Assembly: GCA_947085765.1 (NCBI GenBank) | Contig: CAMTXZ010000149.1 | Location: 1 to 27,900, forward strand | Source: JAKFXL01 sp947085765 | Lineage (GTDB): Bacteria > Pseudomonadota > Gammaproteobacteria > Tenderiales > Tenderiaceae | Length of the DNA stretch: 27,900 bases | Direction: 5' to 3' | In this document: one piece after another, positions 15,712 to 23,616 of the stretch | Position numbering within the stretch: the first letter of the stretch is position 1 | Layout of the letters: each line of letters starts with the position of its first letter | Position numbers and translations under genes: made by a program | Notes under the pieces: model-generated | Told to the model about the DNA's origin: nothing | Seen by the model: the letters and a program-made list of their open reading frames with translations, nothing else | Database searches by the model: none

Positions 15712-17627
15712 CAAGCACTCCTTGATAACTTGCCGCCGATCTTCTTCAGATGGACCAGCAGCAGCGACACCGCCGCCGGGGTGATGCCGGGCATACGCGC
15801 CGCCTGACCGAGGGTGGCGGGGCGCTGTTTGGCCAGCTTCTGGCGCACCTCATTGGAAAGGCCACTGATCGCCGTGTAATCGAGGCTCTCCGGCATCAGC
15901 GTCTCTTCATAGTGGCGCTGGCGCTCGATCTCTTCGAGCTGGTGACCGATGTAGCCGGCGTACTTGGCCTGGATCTCCACCTGTTCGGCGACGGCGGGAT
16001 CGGCCACGCCCGGGCCAATGCCAGCAAGGCTCATCAGCGTTTTGTAGGTCACTTCGGGGCGGCGCAGGGCATCGCTGACACGCTGCTCTTTAGTGAGCTG
16101 AACACCCAACACCCGTTCAGCCTCGGCCTCGGGCAGATGGGTCGGGCGCAGCCAGAGATCAGACAGCCGCTGCTGCTCCTGAATGATCGCCTCACGTTTG
16201 GTCTCAAAGGCGGCCCAACGGGCATCATCTACCAGCCCGATTCGGCGCCCATGTTCGGTCAGACGCAGATCAGCATTGTCTTCACGCAGCAGTAGGCGGT
16301 ACTCGGCACGGCTGGTGAACATACGGTAAGGCTCCTGGGTACCACAGGTGATCAGGTCATCGATCAATACACCGACATAGGCCTCGTTGCGGCGCGGCGA
16401 CCACGCCTCTTTTTCCTGCACCTGCAACGCGGCGTTCATGCCGGCGATCAGCCCCTGGGCCGCCGCCTCTTCATAACCGGTGGTGCCGTTGATCTGGCCA
16501 GCGAAAAAGAGGCCGTGCATATGTTTAGTCTCAAGGCTGCTCTTCAGCTCGCGCGGATCAAAGTAGTCATACTCGATGGCGTAGCCGGGGCGGGTGATGC
16601 GGGCGTTTTCCAGCCCCTTGATGGAGCGCACCAGATCGAGCTGCACATCAAACGGCAGGCTGGTGGAGATGCCGTTGGGGTAGATCTCGTGGGTGGTCAG
16701 CCCCTCCGGCTCCATAAAGAGCTGATGGGAATCTTTGTCGGCAAAGCGATGGATCTTGTCCTCGATGGAGGGACAGTAACGCGGGCCGACCCCCTCAATC
16801 ACGCCGGTGTACATGGGTGAACGGTCAAGGCCGCCACGAATAATCTCGTGGGTGCGGGCATTGGTATGGGTGATGTAACAGCTGATCTGACGTGGATGCT
16901 GCGCCACCTGCCCCATGTAAGAGAATACCGGTGTTGGTGAATCGCCCGGCTGCTCTTCCATCTGGCTAAAGTCGATGCTGCGGCCGTCGAGACGCGGCGG
17001 GGTGCCGGTCTTGAGGCGACTCACCGTAAAGGGCAGCTCCCGCAGACGGCGGGAGAGGGCGTTGGAAGGGGGGTCACCGGCGCGACCCCCTTCGTAATTT
17101 TGCAGGCCGATGTGGATCAGCCCGCCCAGGAAGGTACCGACCGTCAGCACCACCGCCTTGGCGTGAAACCTCAACCCCATCTGCGTCACTACACCGACGG
17201 CCCGGCCATTTTCCACGATCAGGTCATCCACCGACTGCTGGAACAGCTCCAGGTTGGGCTGGTTCTCCAGCGCCTCGCGTACCGCTGCTTTATATAGAAT
17301 ACGATCGGTCTGGGCGCGGGTGGCACGTACCGCCGGCCCCTTGCGGCTGTTCAGAGTGCGGAACTGGATGCCACCCAGATCGGCGGCGTGGGCCATGATA
17401 CCGCCCAGCGCATCCACCTCTTTCACCAGATGGCCCTTGCCGATACCGCCGATGGCGGGGTTGCAGCTCATCTGGCCGAGGGTCTCGATGTTGTGACTCA
17501 GCAATAGGGTCTTGCAGCCCATGCGCGCCGCCGCCAGCGCCGCCTCGGTACCGGCATGGCCGCCACCCACAACGATGACATCGAATTTTTCCCGATAGGA
17601 AATAGAGTTTGAGATGGGATGGGACAT
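15711..17627 (-). CDS. mnmG: tRNA uridine 5-carboxymethylaminomethyl modification enzyme MnmG
   Basis: MnmG (GidA) is the FAD- and NADH-binding partner of MnmE that installs the cmnm5 group on wobble uridine 34. The FAD-binding motif is DVIVVGGGHAGTEAALAAARMG near the N-terminus. Signatures are QMSCNPAIGGIGKGHLVKE, GRAGDPPSNALS and RLKTGTPPRLDGRSIDF; GLFFAGQINGTTGYEEAAAQG and TSRAEYRLLLREDNADLRLT mark the second half. The frame continues to an ATG at 17654, but the ATG at 17627 is chosen because GGAG lies 9 bases before it; that gives 638 residues, still slightly longer than E. coli (629). It heads the mnmG-rsmG-parA-parB run and is divergent from the PAPS-reductase-like gene. Confidence 0.97.
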   Translation of the reverse strand: MSHPISNSISYREKFDVIVVGGGHAGTEAALAAARMGCKTLLLSHNIETLGQMSCNPAIGGIGKGHLVKEVDALGGIMAHAADLGGIQFRTLNSRKGPAVRATRAQTDRILYKAAVREALENQPNLELFQQSVDDLIVENGRAVGVVTQMGLRFHAKAVVLTVGTFLGGLIHIGLQNYEGGRAGDPPSNALSRRLRELPFTVSRLKTGTPPRLDGRSIDFSQMEEQPGDSPTPVFSYMGQVAQHPRQISCYITHTNARTHEIIRGGLDRSPMYTGVIEGVGPRYCPSIEDKIHRFADKDSHQLFMEPEGLTTHEIYPNGISTSLPFDVQLDLVRSIKGLENARITRPGYAIEYDYFDPRELKSSLETKHMHGLFFAGQINGTTGYEEAAAQGLIAGMNAALQVQEKEAWSPRRNEAYVGVLIDDLITCGTQEPYRMFTSRAEYRLLLREDNADLRLTEHGRRIGLVDDARWAAFETKREAIIQEQQRLSDLWLRPTHLPEAEAERVLGVQLTKEQRVSDALRRPEVTYKTLMSLAGIGPGVADPAVAEQVEIQAKYAGYIGHQLEEIERQRHYEETLMPESLDYTAISGLSNEVRQKLAKQRPATLGQAARMPGITPAAVSLLLVHLKKIGGKLSRSA

Positions 17628-17753
17628 GGCGACTGGCTCCAGAAGGGTGGCCATTTTACTTTACTTCGGCAGTTAGGGCCAATCACGGCTATTTTATAAA
17701 CATCTGTTTTTAGGCTATGGTTGCGTTCCCGTCGCAACAACTCCGCCACACTT

Positions 17754-18491
17754 ATGTATATCCTACGCAGCAACTACAGCAGCAACGCCATCGCCCTGAT
17801 CCAGTGGGCCCATGAACGACGACTGGAGAATCTCACCGTTGTCTACATCGACACCGGCTGGGCCGCAACGGGGTGGCTTGATCAGGTGGCAGGGTATGAA
17901 GCGTGGGTGCGCACGTTGGGCTTTGACACAATCCGGGTCACGGCTGCCAAACCTTTTGCCGATTTGATGCTGATGAAGCAGGGCTTCCCGACTCGCCGCT
18001 ACCAGTGGTGCAGTCTGCACCTGAAGGGGATTCCGTTTTTAAACTGGGTAGAGCAGTACGATCCGCAGGGGACTGCCACGGTGTTACTGCCGCGCATTAA
18101 TATTGATGACAACTGCGAAGCTGCGGCAGCTGAGTTCATCGACTGCTGTGAGTTTCACGGCAACCGCAAAGTATGGCAGCCACTGTGTGACTTCAGCGAT
18201 GAGGCACGATCCCAACTGCTACAGCGCGCCACGACCACATCACTGCCACACACCAGCCAGGAGTGCGCGCCTTGTATCAACAGCACAGTGCCGCTGTTGC
18301 AACGGCTGACGGCGGCAGAGATCGAAAGGGTGGCCGAGCTGGAAGAGGATCTTGAAACGCCACTCTTCAACCCGGACGACTGCAACGGTGCGGCGGGCAT
18401 TGTTGAAGTAGTGAAGTGGGCGCAAACTGCCCGCAGTGATGCACTGCAATACCGCTTTGGTTGCAGCGCCGCCTTTGGTTGCGGCAGCTAA
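17754..18491 (+). CDS. PAPS-reductase/PP-loop-like protein with degenerate P-loop, function unknown
   Basis: This 245-residue protein resembles the adenine-nucleotide alpha-hydrolase (PAPS reductase/ATP sulfurylase-like) superfamily. The pattern is a beta strand, a loop, a helix, then VVYIDTGW, a motif such enzymes carry after the first helix. QGFPTRRYQWCSLHLKGIP resembles the substrate-side segment of PAPS-reductase relatives. A second cysteine site ECAPCINS (CxxC) follows in the C-terminal half. The expected PP-loop SGGxDS at the N-terminus is replaced by SNYSSNA, so ATP-pyrophosphatase chemistry may be lost or altered. ATG at 17754 is used; a TTG at 17721 is in frame but less likely. No sulfate-assimilation genes are nearby. 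It stands 59 bases before the lipoprotein genes. The specific function is unknown. Confidence 0.65.
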   Translation: MYILRSNYSSNAIALIQWAHERRLENLTVVYIDTGWAATGWLDQVAGYEAWVRTLGFDTIRVTAAKPFADLMLMKQGFPTRRYQWCSLHLKGIPFLNWVEQYDPQGTATVLLPRINIDDNCEAAAAEFIDCCEFHGNRKVWQPLCDFSDEARSQLLQRATTTSLPHTSQECAPCINSTVPLLQRLTAAEIERVAELEEDLETPLFNPDDCNGAAGIVEVVKWAQTARSDALQYRFGCSAAFGCGS

Positions 18492-18550
18492 GCCGCTGGC
18501 ATAGCGTCGCCGATCACACCATAATGGGCAGACCAACCAGGGGGTATTCC

Positions 18551-19111
18551 ATGAACAGTCGATACAGATTTGTTGTAGCGGTAATCGCCGCAGTGCTGCT
18601 GGCAGGGTGTGGCAGCAACAAGACCATGGTCGAGAGTGATCTCAACATCAAGGGGGCGCCTGACTGGGTCAACGAAGGCACACAGATGCTCAACGACAAC
18701 GATGGGCGACTCTTCCACGGCGTGGGTCAGGCGCCGGTGATGGGCGATGAGTCGCTGCAACGCTCCACCGCCGATGAACGGGCGCGGGCAGAGGTGGCGC
18801 GGGTATTGAGTTCATACCTTAACGTCGCAACAAAAGATTACAGCGCCATGGCCAGCCGGGGTGGCGAGCAGGCCAACGAGCAGTCGGTCTCACGCCAGAT
18901 CGATAACCTCACCCAGGTGAATCTGACCGGCGCCAAGATCATTGGCCACTGGCGCGACAGAAAGACCCAGACCGTTTACGCCATCGCTGAACTCGATATG
19001 AAACGCATGAAAGAGACCGTCGAACAGCTGGAGGCGATGAGCCCCGGACTGCGCGATTTTCTGACCCAAAAGGGTGACACCATTTTTGATCGATTGGCAG
19101 GAGAGAAATAA
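18551..19111 (+). CDS. LPP20-family outer-membrane lipoprotein
   Basis: A predicted lipoprotein of 186 residues. The signal peptide is MNSRYRFVVAVIAAVLLAGC with lipobox LAGC; Gly at +2 suggests outer-membrane sorting. The body resembles the LPP20 family: GAPDWVNEG at the start, a HGVGQAP segment, then a long helix in which charged residues and Ala alternate (STADERARAEVARVLSSYL), and finally a beta strand pair (VYAIAELDMKRM). ATG at 18551 is chosen over the far upstream in-frame start because it gives a proper signal peptide and has AGGGGG about 8 bases before it. It is followed after 3 bases by the LpoB-like gene. LPP20-like proteins have no settled function. Confidence 0.8.
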   Translation: MNSRYRFVVAVIAAVLLAGCGSNKTMVESDLNIKGAPDWVNEGTQMLNDNDGRLFHGVGQAPVMGDESLQRSTADERARAEVARVLSSYLNVATKDYSAMASRGGEQANEQSVSRQIDNLTQVNLTGAKIIGHWRDRKTQTVYAIAELDMKRMKETVEQLEAMSPGLRDFLTQKGDTIFDRLAGEK

Positions 19112-19114
19112 AAA

Positions 19115-19726
19115 ATGATACGTAAAGTAATGACTGGCACAACACTGTTGGCCCTGATGCTCGGCGGCGGTCTGTTAAGCGGCTGTTCTACCAGTGTAGA
19201 GCGCATGGCGGTAGAGGAGAGCATCGACCTGAGCGGCGACTGGAACGATACCGACTCACGCCTGGTATCGGAAGAGATGATTCGCGATGTGCTGTCGCGG
19301 CCATGGCTGTCAGAGTTCACTGCTCAGAAAAACAAAGCGCCGGCGGTGATCGTGGGTGAGGTCAAAAATCTGAGCCACGAACATATCAACGTCGCGACCT
19401 TTGTGGGCGACATGGAGCGAGAGCTGATCAACGCCGGCAAGGTCGAGTTTGTCGCCTCAAAAACAGAGCGCGGCGAAATCCGTAACGAGCGCCAGGATCA
19501 GGAGCTCAATGCCCGCAACGATACCGCCAAGGCGATGGGCCAGGAGATCGGCGCCGACTTTATGCTCAAGGGCACCATCAATACCATCCTCGATACCGAT
19601 GGCAAAACACAGGTGCGTTACTATCAGGTCGACCTGACCCTGATCAGCATGGCCGACAACCGCAAGGTGTGGGTGGGACAGAAGAAGATCAAGAAACTTG
19701 TCAAACGTCCAGGCATGCGCTGGTAG
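19115..19726 (+). CDS. LpoB-family lipoprotein (penicillin-binding protein activator-like)
   Basis: This is a 203-residue lipoprotein with signal peptide ending LLSGC-S (lipobox at about 20-23). The mature part (about 45-200) has the LpoB-like arrangement. WNDTDSRLVSEEMIRDVLSRPWLSEF leads to AVIVGEVKNLSHEHIN, then LINAGKVEFVASKTERGEIRNERQ, then GADFMLKGTINTI and YYQVDLTLISMADNRKVWVGQKKIKKL. In E. coli LpoB reaches from the outer membrane to stimulate PBP1b, but that protein has a long disordered linker missing here, and proteins of this shape occur in many bacteria beside LPP20 and COG3014 genes. A PBP-activating role is therefore only a possibility. GGAG precedes the ATG by 11 bases; the upstream gene ends 3 bases before. 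Confidence 0.75.
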   Translation: MIRKVMTGTTLLALMLGGGLLSGCSTSVERMAVEESIDLSGDWNDTDSRLVSEEMIRDVLSRPWLSEFTAQKNKAPAVIVGEVKNLSHEHINVATFVGDMERELINAGKVEFVASKTERGEIRNERQDQELNARNDTAKAMGQEIGADFMLKGTINTILDTDGKTQVRYYQVDLTLISMADNRKVWVGQKKIKKLVKRPGMRW

Positions 19727-19744
19727 CCGATAACCGTGATAAAC

Positions 19745-21034
19745 ATGTCCCACCATCGAGAGACCGCCCGGGCGGTCTCTCTTATTTTTATATTGCTTAT
19801 CACGCTGCTTGGCAGCGGCTGTGTCAGTATCACCTATCAGCAGGATGCGCTGGAAAAACACTTGATGTCGCAACAGCCGCAGCAGGCCATGGTGGCGCTT
19901 GATGCCTTAAAACTCGGCGAGCGTGACAAGCTTATCTACCAGCTCAACAAGGGTATGTTGCTGCGTATGCAAGGTGACATTAAAGCGAGTAACGAGACGC
20001 TGGAACAGAGCAAGGTGATGATCGATAAACTCGATGCCGTCAGCCTGCGCGAACAGGCCGCCGCTGTCTCCATCAACGACTCAATGCGTAGCTATCTGCC
20101 ACCCATCTTCGAGCGTGCCATGCTGCACTGCGTCATGGCGCTCAACTATCTGGAACTGAACGACAACAACAGCGCCCGTGTTGAGGCACTGCAACTCGAC
20201 GAGCTGCTCAAACAACATAAAGAGAAAAATCCGCTGCCCTTTGCCCACTACATCATCGGTCTAATCTTTGAGGCCAACAACGAACTCGACGATGCGCTGA
20301 TCGCCTATCGCAAAGCTTATGATGATTACCGCACCAGCAAAACAAAAATCCCGCTGCTGCTGCAACAGGATCTGCTACGGCTCACTGAACACCTCGGGCT
20401 CGACGACGAAGAGAGAAAATATCAAACCGAGTTCCAACTCAAACAGTGGCCCACACAGGCAGCGCTACAACAGCAGGGGCAGGTGGTGGCTATTATTTTT
20501 AATGGTTTGATCCCACGCAAACACAGCCAGGAAATCAACGCGCAGTCTTTCAACAATGGTCAGCTGCATCGCATCTCAGTTCCATTTTATGAGACCCGTT
20601 CACCACAAGTGCGTAGCGCCACTTTGATCATCGCCGATCAACGCAGCCAGACCGAGCTGCTCGACCAACTGGACAAACATGCAAATGCCAACCTCAGTGA
20701 GCAGATGCCCGCCATCATCGCCCGTACCATCGCCCGCGTTGGTGTCAAAAACAAAGTGGTGGATAATGCGCGCAACCAGTCACCGCTGCTCGGACTCGCG
20801 CTCAACCTTGCCACCTTTATCAGTGAACAGGCCGATACCCGCGCCTGGAATACACTGCCACAGGATATTCTGATCGCCCGCAGTGTCGTTGCACCCGGCC
20901 GTTATGATCTTGAACTCAAACTTGATAACCAGCGCTCCAAAGCATGGCCCGAGATAGAGATCGCCAGACAGAAGATAAAATTTATCTCTTGGTACTGGCC
21001 CAACTCCAACGTCACTGGCAAGAGACCAAAATAA
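19745..21034 (+). CDS. COG3014-like TPR lipoprotein, function unknown
   Basis: A predicted lipoprotein of 429 residues. The hydrophobic stretch SLIFILLITLLGSGC-V is a lipobox. The mature N-terminal half is helical with TPR-like repeats (ALDALKLGERDKLIYQLNKGMLLRMQGDIKASNETLEQS; AHYIIGLIFEANNELDDALIAYRKAYDDYR). The C-terminal half is a mixed domain with VVAIIFNGLIPRK and VAPGRYDLELKL. This is the layout of the COG3014 family often found next to LPP20 and LpoB-like genes. The start is ATG at 19745 (GTG at 19736 is also open). Neither has a clear Shine-Dalgarno, which suggests coupling to the upstream gene ending at 19726. Remarkably, codons 5-13 form a terminator-like palindrome (separate entry). 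It ends in TAATG, overlapping the next gene by one base. Confidence 0.7.
   Translation: MSHHRETARAVSLIFILLITLLGSGCVSITYQQDALEKHLMSQQPQQAMVALDALKLGERDKLIYQLNKGMLLRMQGDIKASNETLEQSKVMIDKLDAVSLREQAAAVSINDSMRSYLPPIFERAMLHCVMALNYLELNDNNSARVEALQLDELLKQHKEKNPLPFAHYIIGLIFEANNELDDALIAYRKAYDDYRTSKTKIPLLLQQDLLRLTEHLGLDDEERKYQTEFQLKQWPTQAALQQQGQVVAIIFNGLIPRKHSQEINAQSFNNGQLHRISVPFYETRSPQVRSATLIIADQRSQTELLDQLDKHANANLSEQMPAIIARTIARVGVKNKVVDNARNQSPLLGLALNLATFISEQADTRAWNTLPQDILIARSVVAPGRYDLELKLDNQRSKAWPEIEIARQKIKFISWYWPNSNVTGKRPK
19758..19794 (+). terminator. Perfect 24-bp palindrome plus T-rich run inside a gene start
   Basis: Positions 19758-19781 are a perfect palindrome with arms GAGAGACCGCC and GGCGGTCTCTC around CG, followed by TTATTTTTATATT (19782-19794). 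This has the form of a strong intrinsic terminator. It lies 32 bases after the LpoB-like stop but also inside codons 5-13 of the next lipoprotein gene, whose signal peptide it encodes in part. It could terminate most transcripts of the first two lipoprotein genes or act as a conditional hairpin. Confidence 0.6.
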
Positions 21035-22065
21035 TGAAAAGAATACCGATCCTCTTAACCCTCACCACCCTGCTGCTAACCGCTTGTAGCACCACACCAC
21101 AAAAAGTGAATGAGCCAGCGTGGCTAAGTGATAACAGCACAAAATTCCCAGCCGCACTCTACCTCACCGGCCAAGGCAGTGGTGCTGACCTGAACATTGC
21201 TAAAGATAGCGCCCGCAGTGATTTGGCCAAACAGTTTGAAGTGGCGGTATACGAACGCAGTCAACAGACACAGGAGTATTTACGTTCACAACAGCAGGGC
21301 GAAGTGGTGGAGTCGCTGGAGCAGCAGGTGTCGCGCAAGCTCACCAGCGAAACCTCGCGCACCCTGCAAGGGGTAGAGATCGGCGAGCAGTGGCATGACA
21401 AAACCAACAAGCGCTACCACGCCTTGGCGGTGTTATCACGTCACCGCTCCCAGCAACAGCTTGAGCAACAGATCGTCAGCCTCGACAACAACACGGCACA
21501 ACGTATCAAACAGGCAGAATCAACCGACGATCCACTAACAAAAGCCGGTTTGATTCAGCAGGTGATAGAACTGCAACAGCAGCGCAGCGTGGTGCAGAGT
21601 TCATTACAAGTTGTTGATGCCAGCGGCCATGGCAAACCCGCCACTATCTCATTGGCCGAATTGCAACGCAGCCGTGATGCCATTATCAACACCATAAAAC
21701 TCGCCACCAACGCCACGGGCGCGATGCAGGATGAGCTGCAACAGCAGCTCGGTAGCGCTGCCTCGGCGGCTGGATTTTTTCTGCATGAAGAGGCGCCCGA
21801 CTACACCCTAACAATCACCACCAAACTCGATCCACCGATCATACAAAATGGGTGGTACTGGCTGCGTGGCACACTGGAACTCAACCTCAAGGACAGCGCG
21901 GGCAAAGATGCAGGGGTAAAACGCTGGCCGCTCAAGGCCACATCCACCACCATGGAGCAGACACGCCAGCGCCTGCTTAACGATACCAATACCCTTCTGT
22001 CGCGAGAGCTGCGCAATACCGTACTGGAATTTTCAATTGTGCCCGAACCCGTTACTAAAAAATAA
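21034..22065 (+). CDS. Second LPP20-like lipoprotein
   Basis: This 343-residue protein has a clear lipoprotein signal peptide, MKRIPILLTLTTLLLTAC-S. The N-terminal part resembles LPP20 (EPAWLSDNS, LYLTGQGSGADLNIAKDSARSDLAKQFEV, then YHALAVLSR). The C-terminal part is a helix-rich linker full of Gln (ELQQQRSVVQSS, DELQQQLGSAASAAGF). A beta-rich end follows (DYTLTITTKLDPPIIQNGWYWLRGTLELNLKD). The ATG at 21034 shares its A with the stop of the preceding gene (TAATG), a translational-coupling arrangement. It is the last of four consecutive lipoprotein genes. I know no experimentally assigned function for this type. Confidence 0.75.
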   Translation: MKRIPILLTLTTLLLTACSTTPQKVNEPAWLSDNSTKFPAALYLTGQGSGADLNIAKDSARSDLAKQFEVAVYERSQQTQEYLRSQQQGEVVESLEQQVSRKLTSETSRTLQGVEIGEQWHDKTNKRYHALAVLSRHRSQQQLEQQIVSLDNNTAQRIKQAESTDDPLTKAGLIQQVIELQQQRSVVQSSLQVVDASGHGKPATISLAELQRSRDAIINTIKLATNATGAMQDELQQQLGSAASAAGFFLHEEAPDYTLTITTKLDPPIIQNGWYWLRGTLELNLKDSAGKDAGVKRWPLKATSTTMEQTRQRLLNDTNTLLSRELRNTVLEFSIVPEPVTKK

Positions 22066-22127
22066 GTTTGATCACTTATTGAAAATAATTTTTACCATTT
22101 TTAAATTCGATTCAGGAGAGCAACACC

Positions 22128-22730
22128 ATGCGTTATCTGGCAGCAAGTTTGACACTGATCATCAGCCTGTTCATCAGCGGTTGTGGTTACAACACCTTGC
22201 AAGTGACCGATGAGCAGATCAAGGCCAGCTGGTCAGAGGTGCTCAACCAATATCAGCGCCGTGTCGACCTGGTGCCCAATCTGGTAAATACTGTTAAGGG
22301 ATATGCCGCACATGAGTCAGAAGTACTGATAAGTGTCACCGCAGCGCGTGCCAAAGTTGGTTCGATGCAGGCAACACCTGAGCTGATCAACGATCCCGAG
22401 GCCTTTGCCAGATTCCAGGCCAGCCAGGGGCAACTCTCTTCTGCATTGTCGCGCCTGATGGTGGTGGCAGAAAACTATCCCCAGCTAAAAGCAGATGGAC
22501 TGTTCCGCGACTTGCAGGCGCAGCTGGAAGGGACCGAAAATCGCATTGCCGTAGCCCGCAACCGTTATATAAAAGCGGTTGCCGATTACAACGTCACCGT
22601 ACGCTCCTTCCCCAGTAATCTGACCGCCATGGTGATCGGCGCCAAGGTGAAGCCCAACTTCACAGTGGAAAATGAGAAAGAGATCTCCACCCCACCCAAG
22701 GTTGATTTTGACGCAGCGCCTGCCGAGTAA
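22128..22730 (+). CDS. lemA: LemA family protein
   Basis: LemA proteins are membrane-anchored, largely helical envelope proteins of unclear role, often next to TPM-domain genes. The N-terminal hydrophobic segment ends SGCGYN, so this copy may be lipid-modified. The signature ASWSEVLNQYQRRVDLVPNLVNTVKGYAAHESEVL (about residues 33-67) is the LemA hallmark, followed by SRLMVVAENYPQLKADGLFRDLQAQLEGTENRIAVARNRYIKAVADYN. Length is 200 residues. AGGAG lies 11 bases before the ATG. It is 3 bases from the TPM gene, forming a lemA-TPM-TPM unit. Confidence 0.93.
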   Translation: MRYLAASLTLIISLFISGCGYNTLQVTDEQIKASWSEVLNQYQRRVDLVPNLVNTVKGYAAHESEVLISVTAARAKVGSMQATPELINDPEAFARFQASQGQLSSALSRLMVVAENYPQLKADGLFRDLQAQLEGTENRIAVARNRYIKAVADYNVTVRSFPSNLTAMVIGAKVKPNFTVENEKEISTPPKVDFDAAPAE

Positions 22731-22733
22731 TTT

Positions 22734-23615
22734 ATGCAGCCACGCGCATCCATAAATAGATTCACACACCTCTGGCTCTGGCTGCTGCTGTGCCTGCTGT
22801 TGCTGGCAAACACTGCGGCAACCGCAGAGATCGTTGTCCCGCCACTCAAAAGCCGCGTCACCGATCTCACCGCCACACTCTCGCAGCAGCAACAAACACA
22901 ACTTGATGCAAAATTGAGTGCGCTGGAGAGCAGCAAGGGGAGTCAAATTGCAATCTTGCTGGTGCCCACCACCGTGCCTGAAACCATCGAGCAATATGGA
23001 TTACGGGTGGCGGAACAGTGGAAACTCGGCCGCACAGGGGTGGATGATGGATTGTTGATTGTGGCCGCACTGCAAGATCGTAGCCTGCGACTCGAAGTTG
23101 GTTACGGTCTTGAAGGTGTGGTACCCGATGCCATCGCCAAACGGGTGATCAGTGAAATCATGCTGCCCCATTTTCGCCAGAATGATTATTACGCTGGATT
23201 GGTAGCGGGGGTTGATAGTTTGGCCGGGCTGATTGAGGGCGAACCATTACCCGCGCCGGAGCCGAAGTCACAACAAAATCGTGGCGCCGATGGCGCAGGC
23301 AACACCCTGTTCATGCTCATCGCCGCAGCCGTTGTGCTGGCAGGCATGATGCGGGCAATCTTTGGCCAACTGCTGGGTGCCACCATCGTCAGCACCATTA
23401 TCGGTGTTGCCGCATGGATGCTGTTTGGCTCACTGATATTTACCCTGATCGGCGTTATCTTCGCCTTTGTCCTCACCCTTTCCGGTGGTGGGCACGGCGG
23501 CGGTTTTGGCGGCATGGGTGGCGGTGGCATTGGGCGTAGTGGTGGTTTTGGTGGCGGCGGCTTCGGCGGTGGTGGTGGCGGCTTTGGTGGCGGTGGCGCT
23601 TCAGGGAGATGGTGA
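22734..23615 (+). CDS. YgcG/TPM-domain membrane protein with Gly-rich tail
   Basis: This is a 293-residue envelope protein. A signal peptide (about 1-31, ending TAATA-EIV) is followed by a TPM domain: RVTDLTATLSQQQQTQLDAKLSALE, then QIAILLVPTT, ETIEQYGLRVAEQWKLGRTGVDDGLLIVAALQDR and LRLEVGYGLEGVVPDAIAKRVI. Two membrane segments (about 198-245) lead to a cytoplasmic-end glycine-rich tail ending ASGRW, usual in this family. TPM domains have reported phosphatase activity in plants and are linked to photosystem or membrane quality control there; the bacterial role with LemA is not settled. It follows lemA by 3 bases and precedes the next TPM gene by 1 base. Confidence 0.9.
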   Translation: MQPRASINRFTHLWLWLLLCLLLLANTAATAEIVVPPLKSRVTDLTATLSQQQQTQLDAKLSALESSKGSQIAILLVPTTVPETIEQYGLRVAEQWKLGRTGVDDGLLIVAALQDRSLRLEVGYGLEGVVPDAIAKRVISEIMLPHFRQNDYYAGLVAGVDSLAGLIEGEPLPAPEPKSQQNRGADGAGNTLFMLIAAAVVLAGMMRAIFGQLLGATIVSTIIGVAAWMLFGSLIFTLIGVIFAFVLTLSGGGHGGGFGGMGGGGIGRSGGFGGGGFGGGGGGFGGGGASGRW

Positions 23616-23616
23616 A

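Noticed and set aside
17655..17753. Possible replication origin between mnmG and the divergent gene
   Set aside because: An origin can lie beside gidA/mnmG, but this short gap shows no TTATCCACA-type DnaA boxes or AT-rich repeats beyond a single TTTTATAAA stretch.
23467..23616. In-frame upstream extension of the second TPM gene
   Set aside because: It would translate the glycine-rich repeat of the previous gene in another frame as Val/Ala runs. The ATG at 23617 has GGGAG and a one-base gap.
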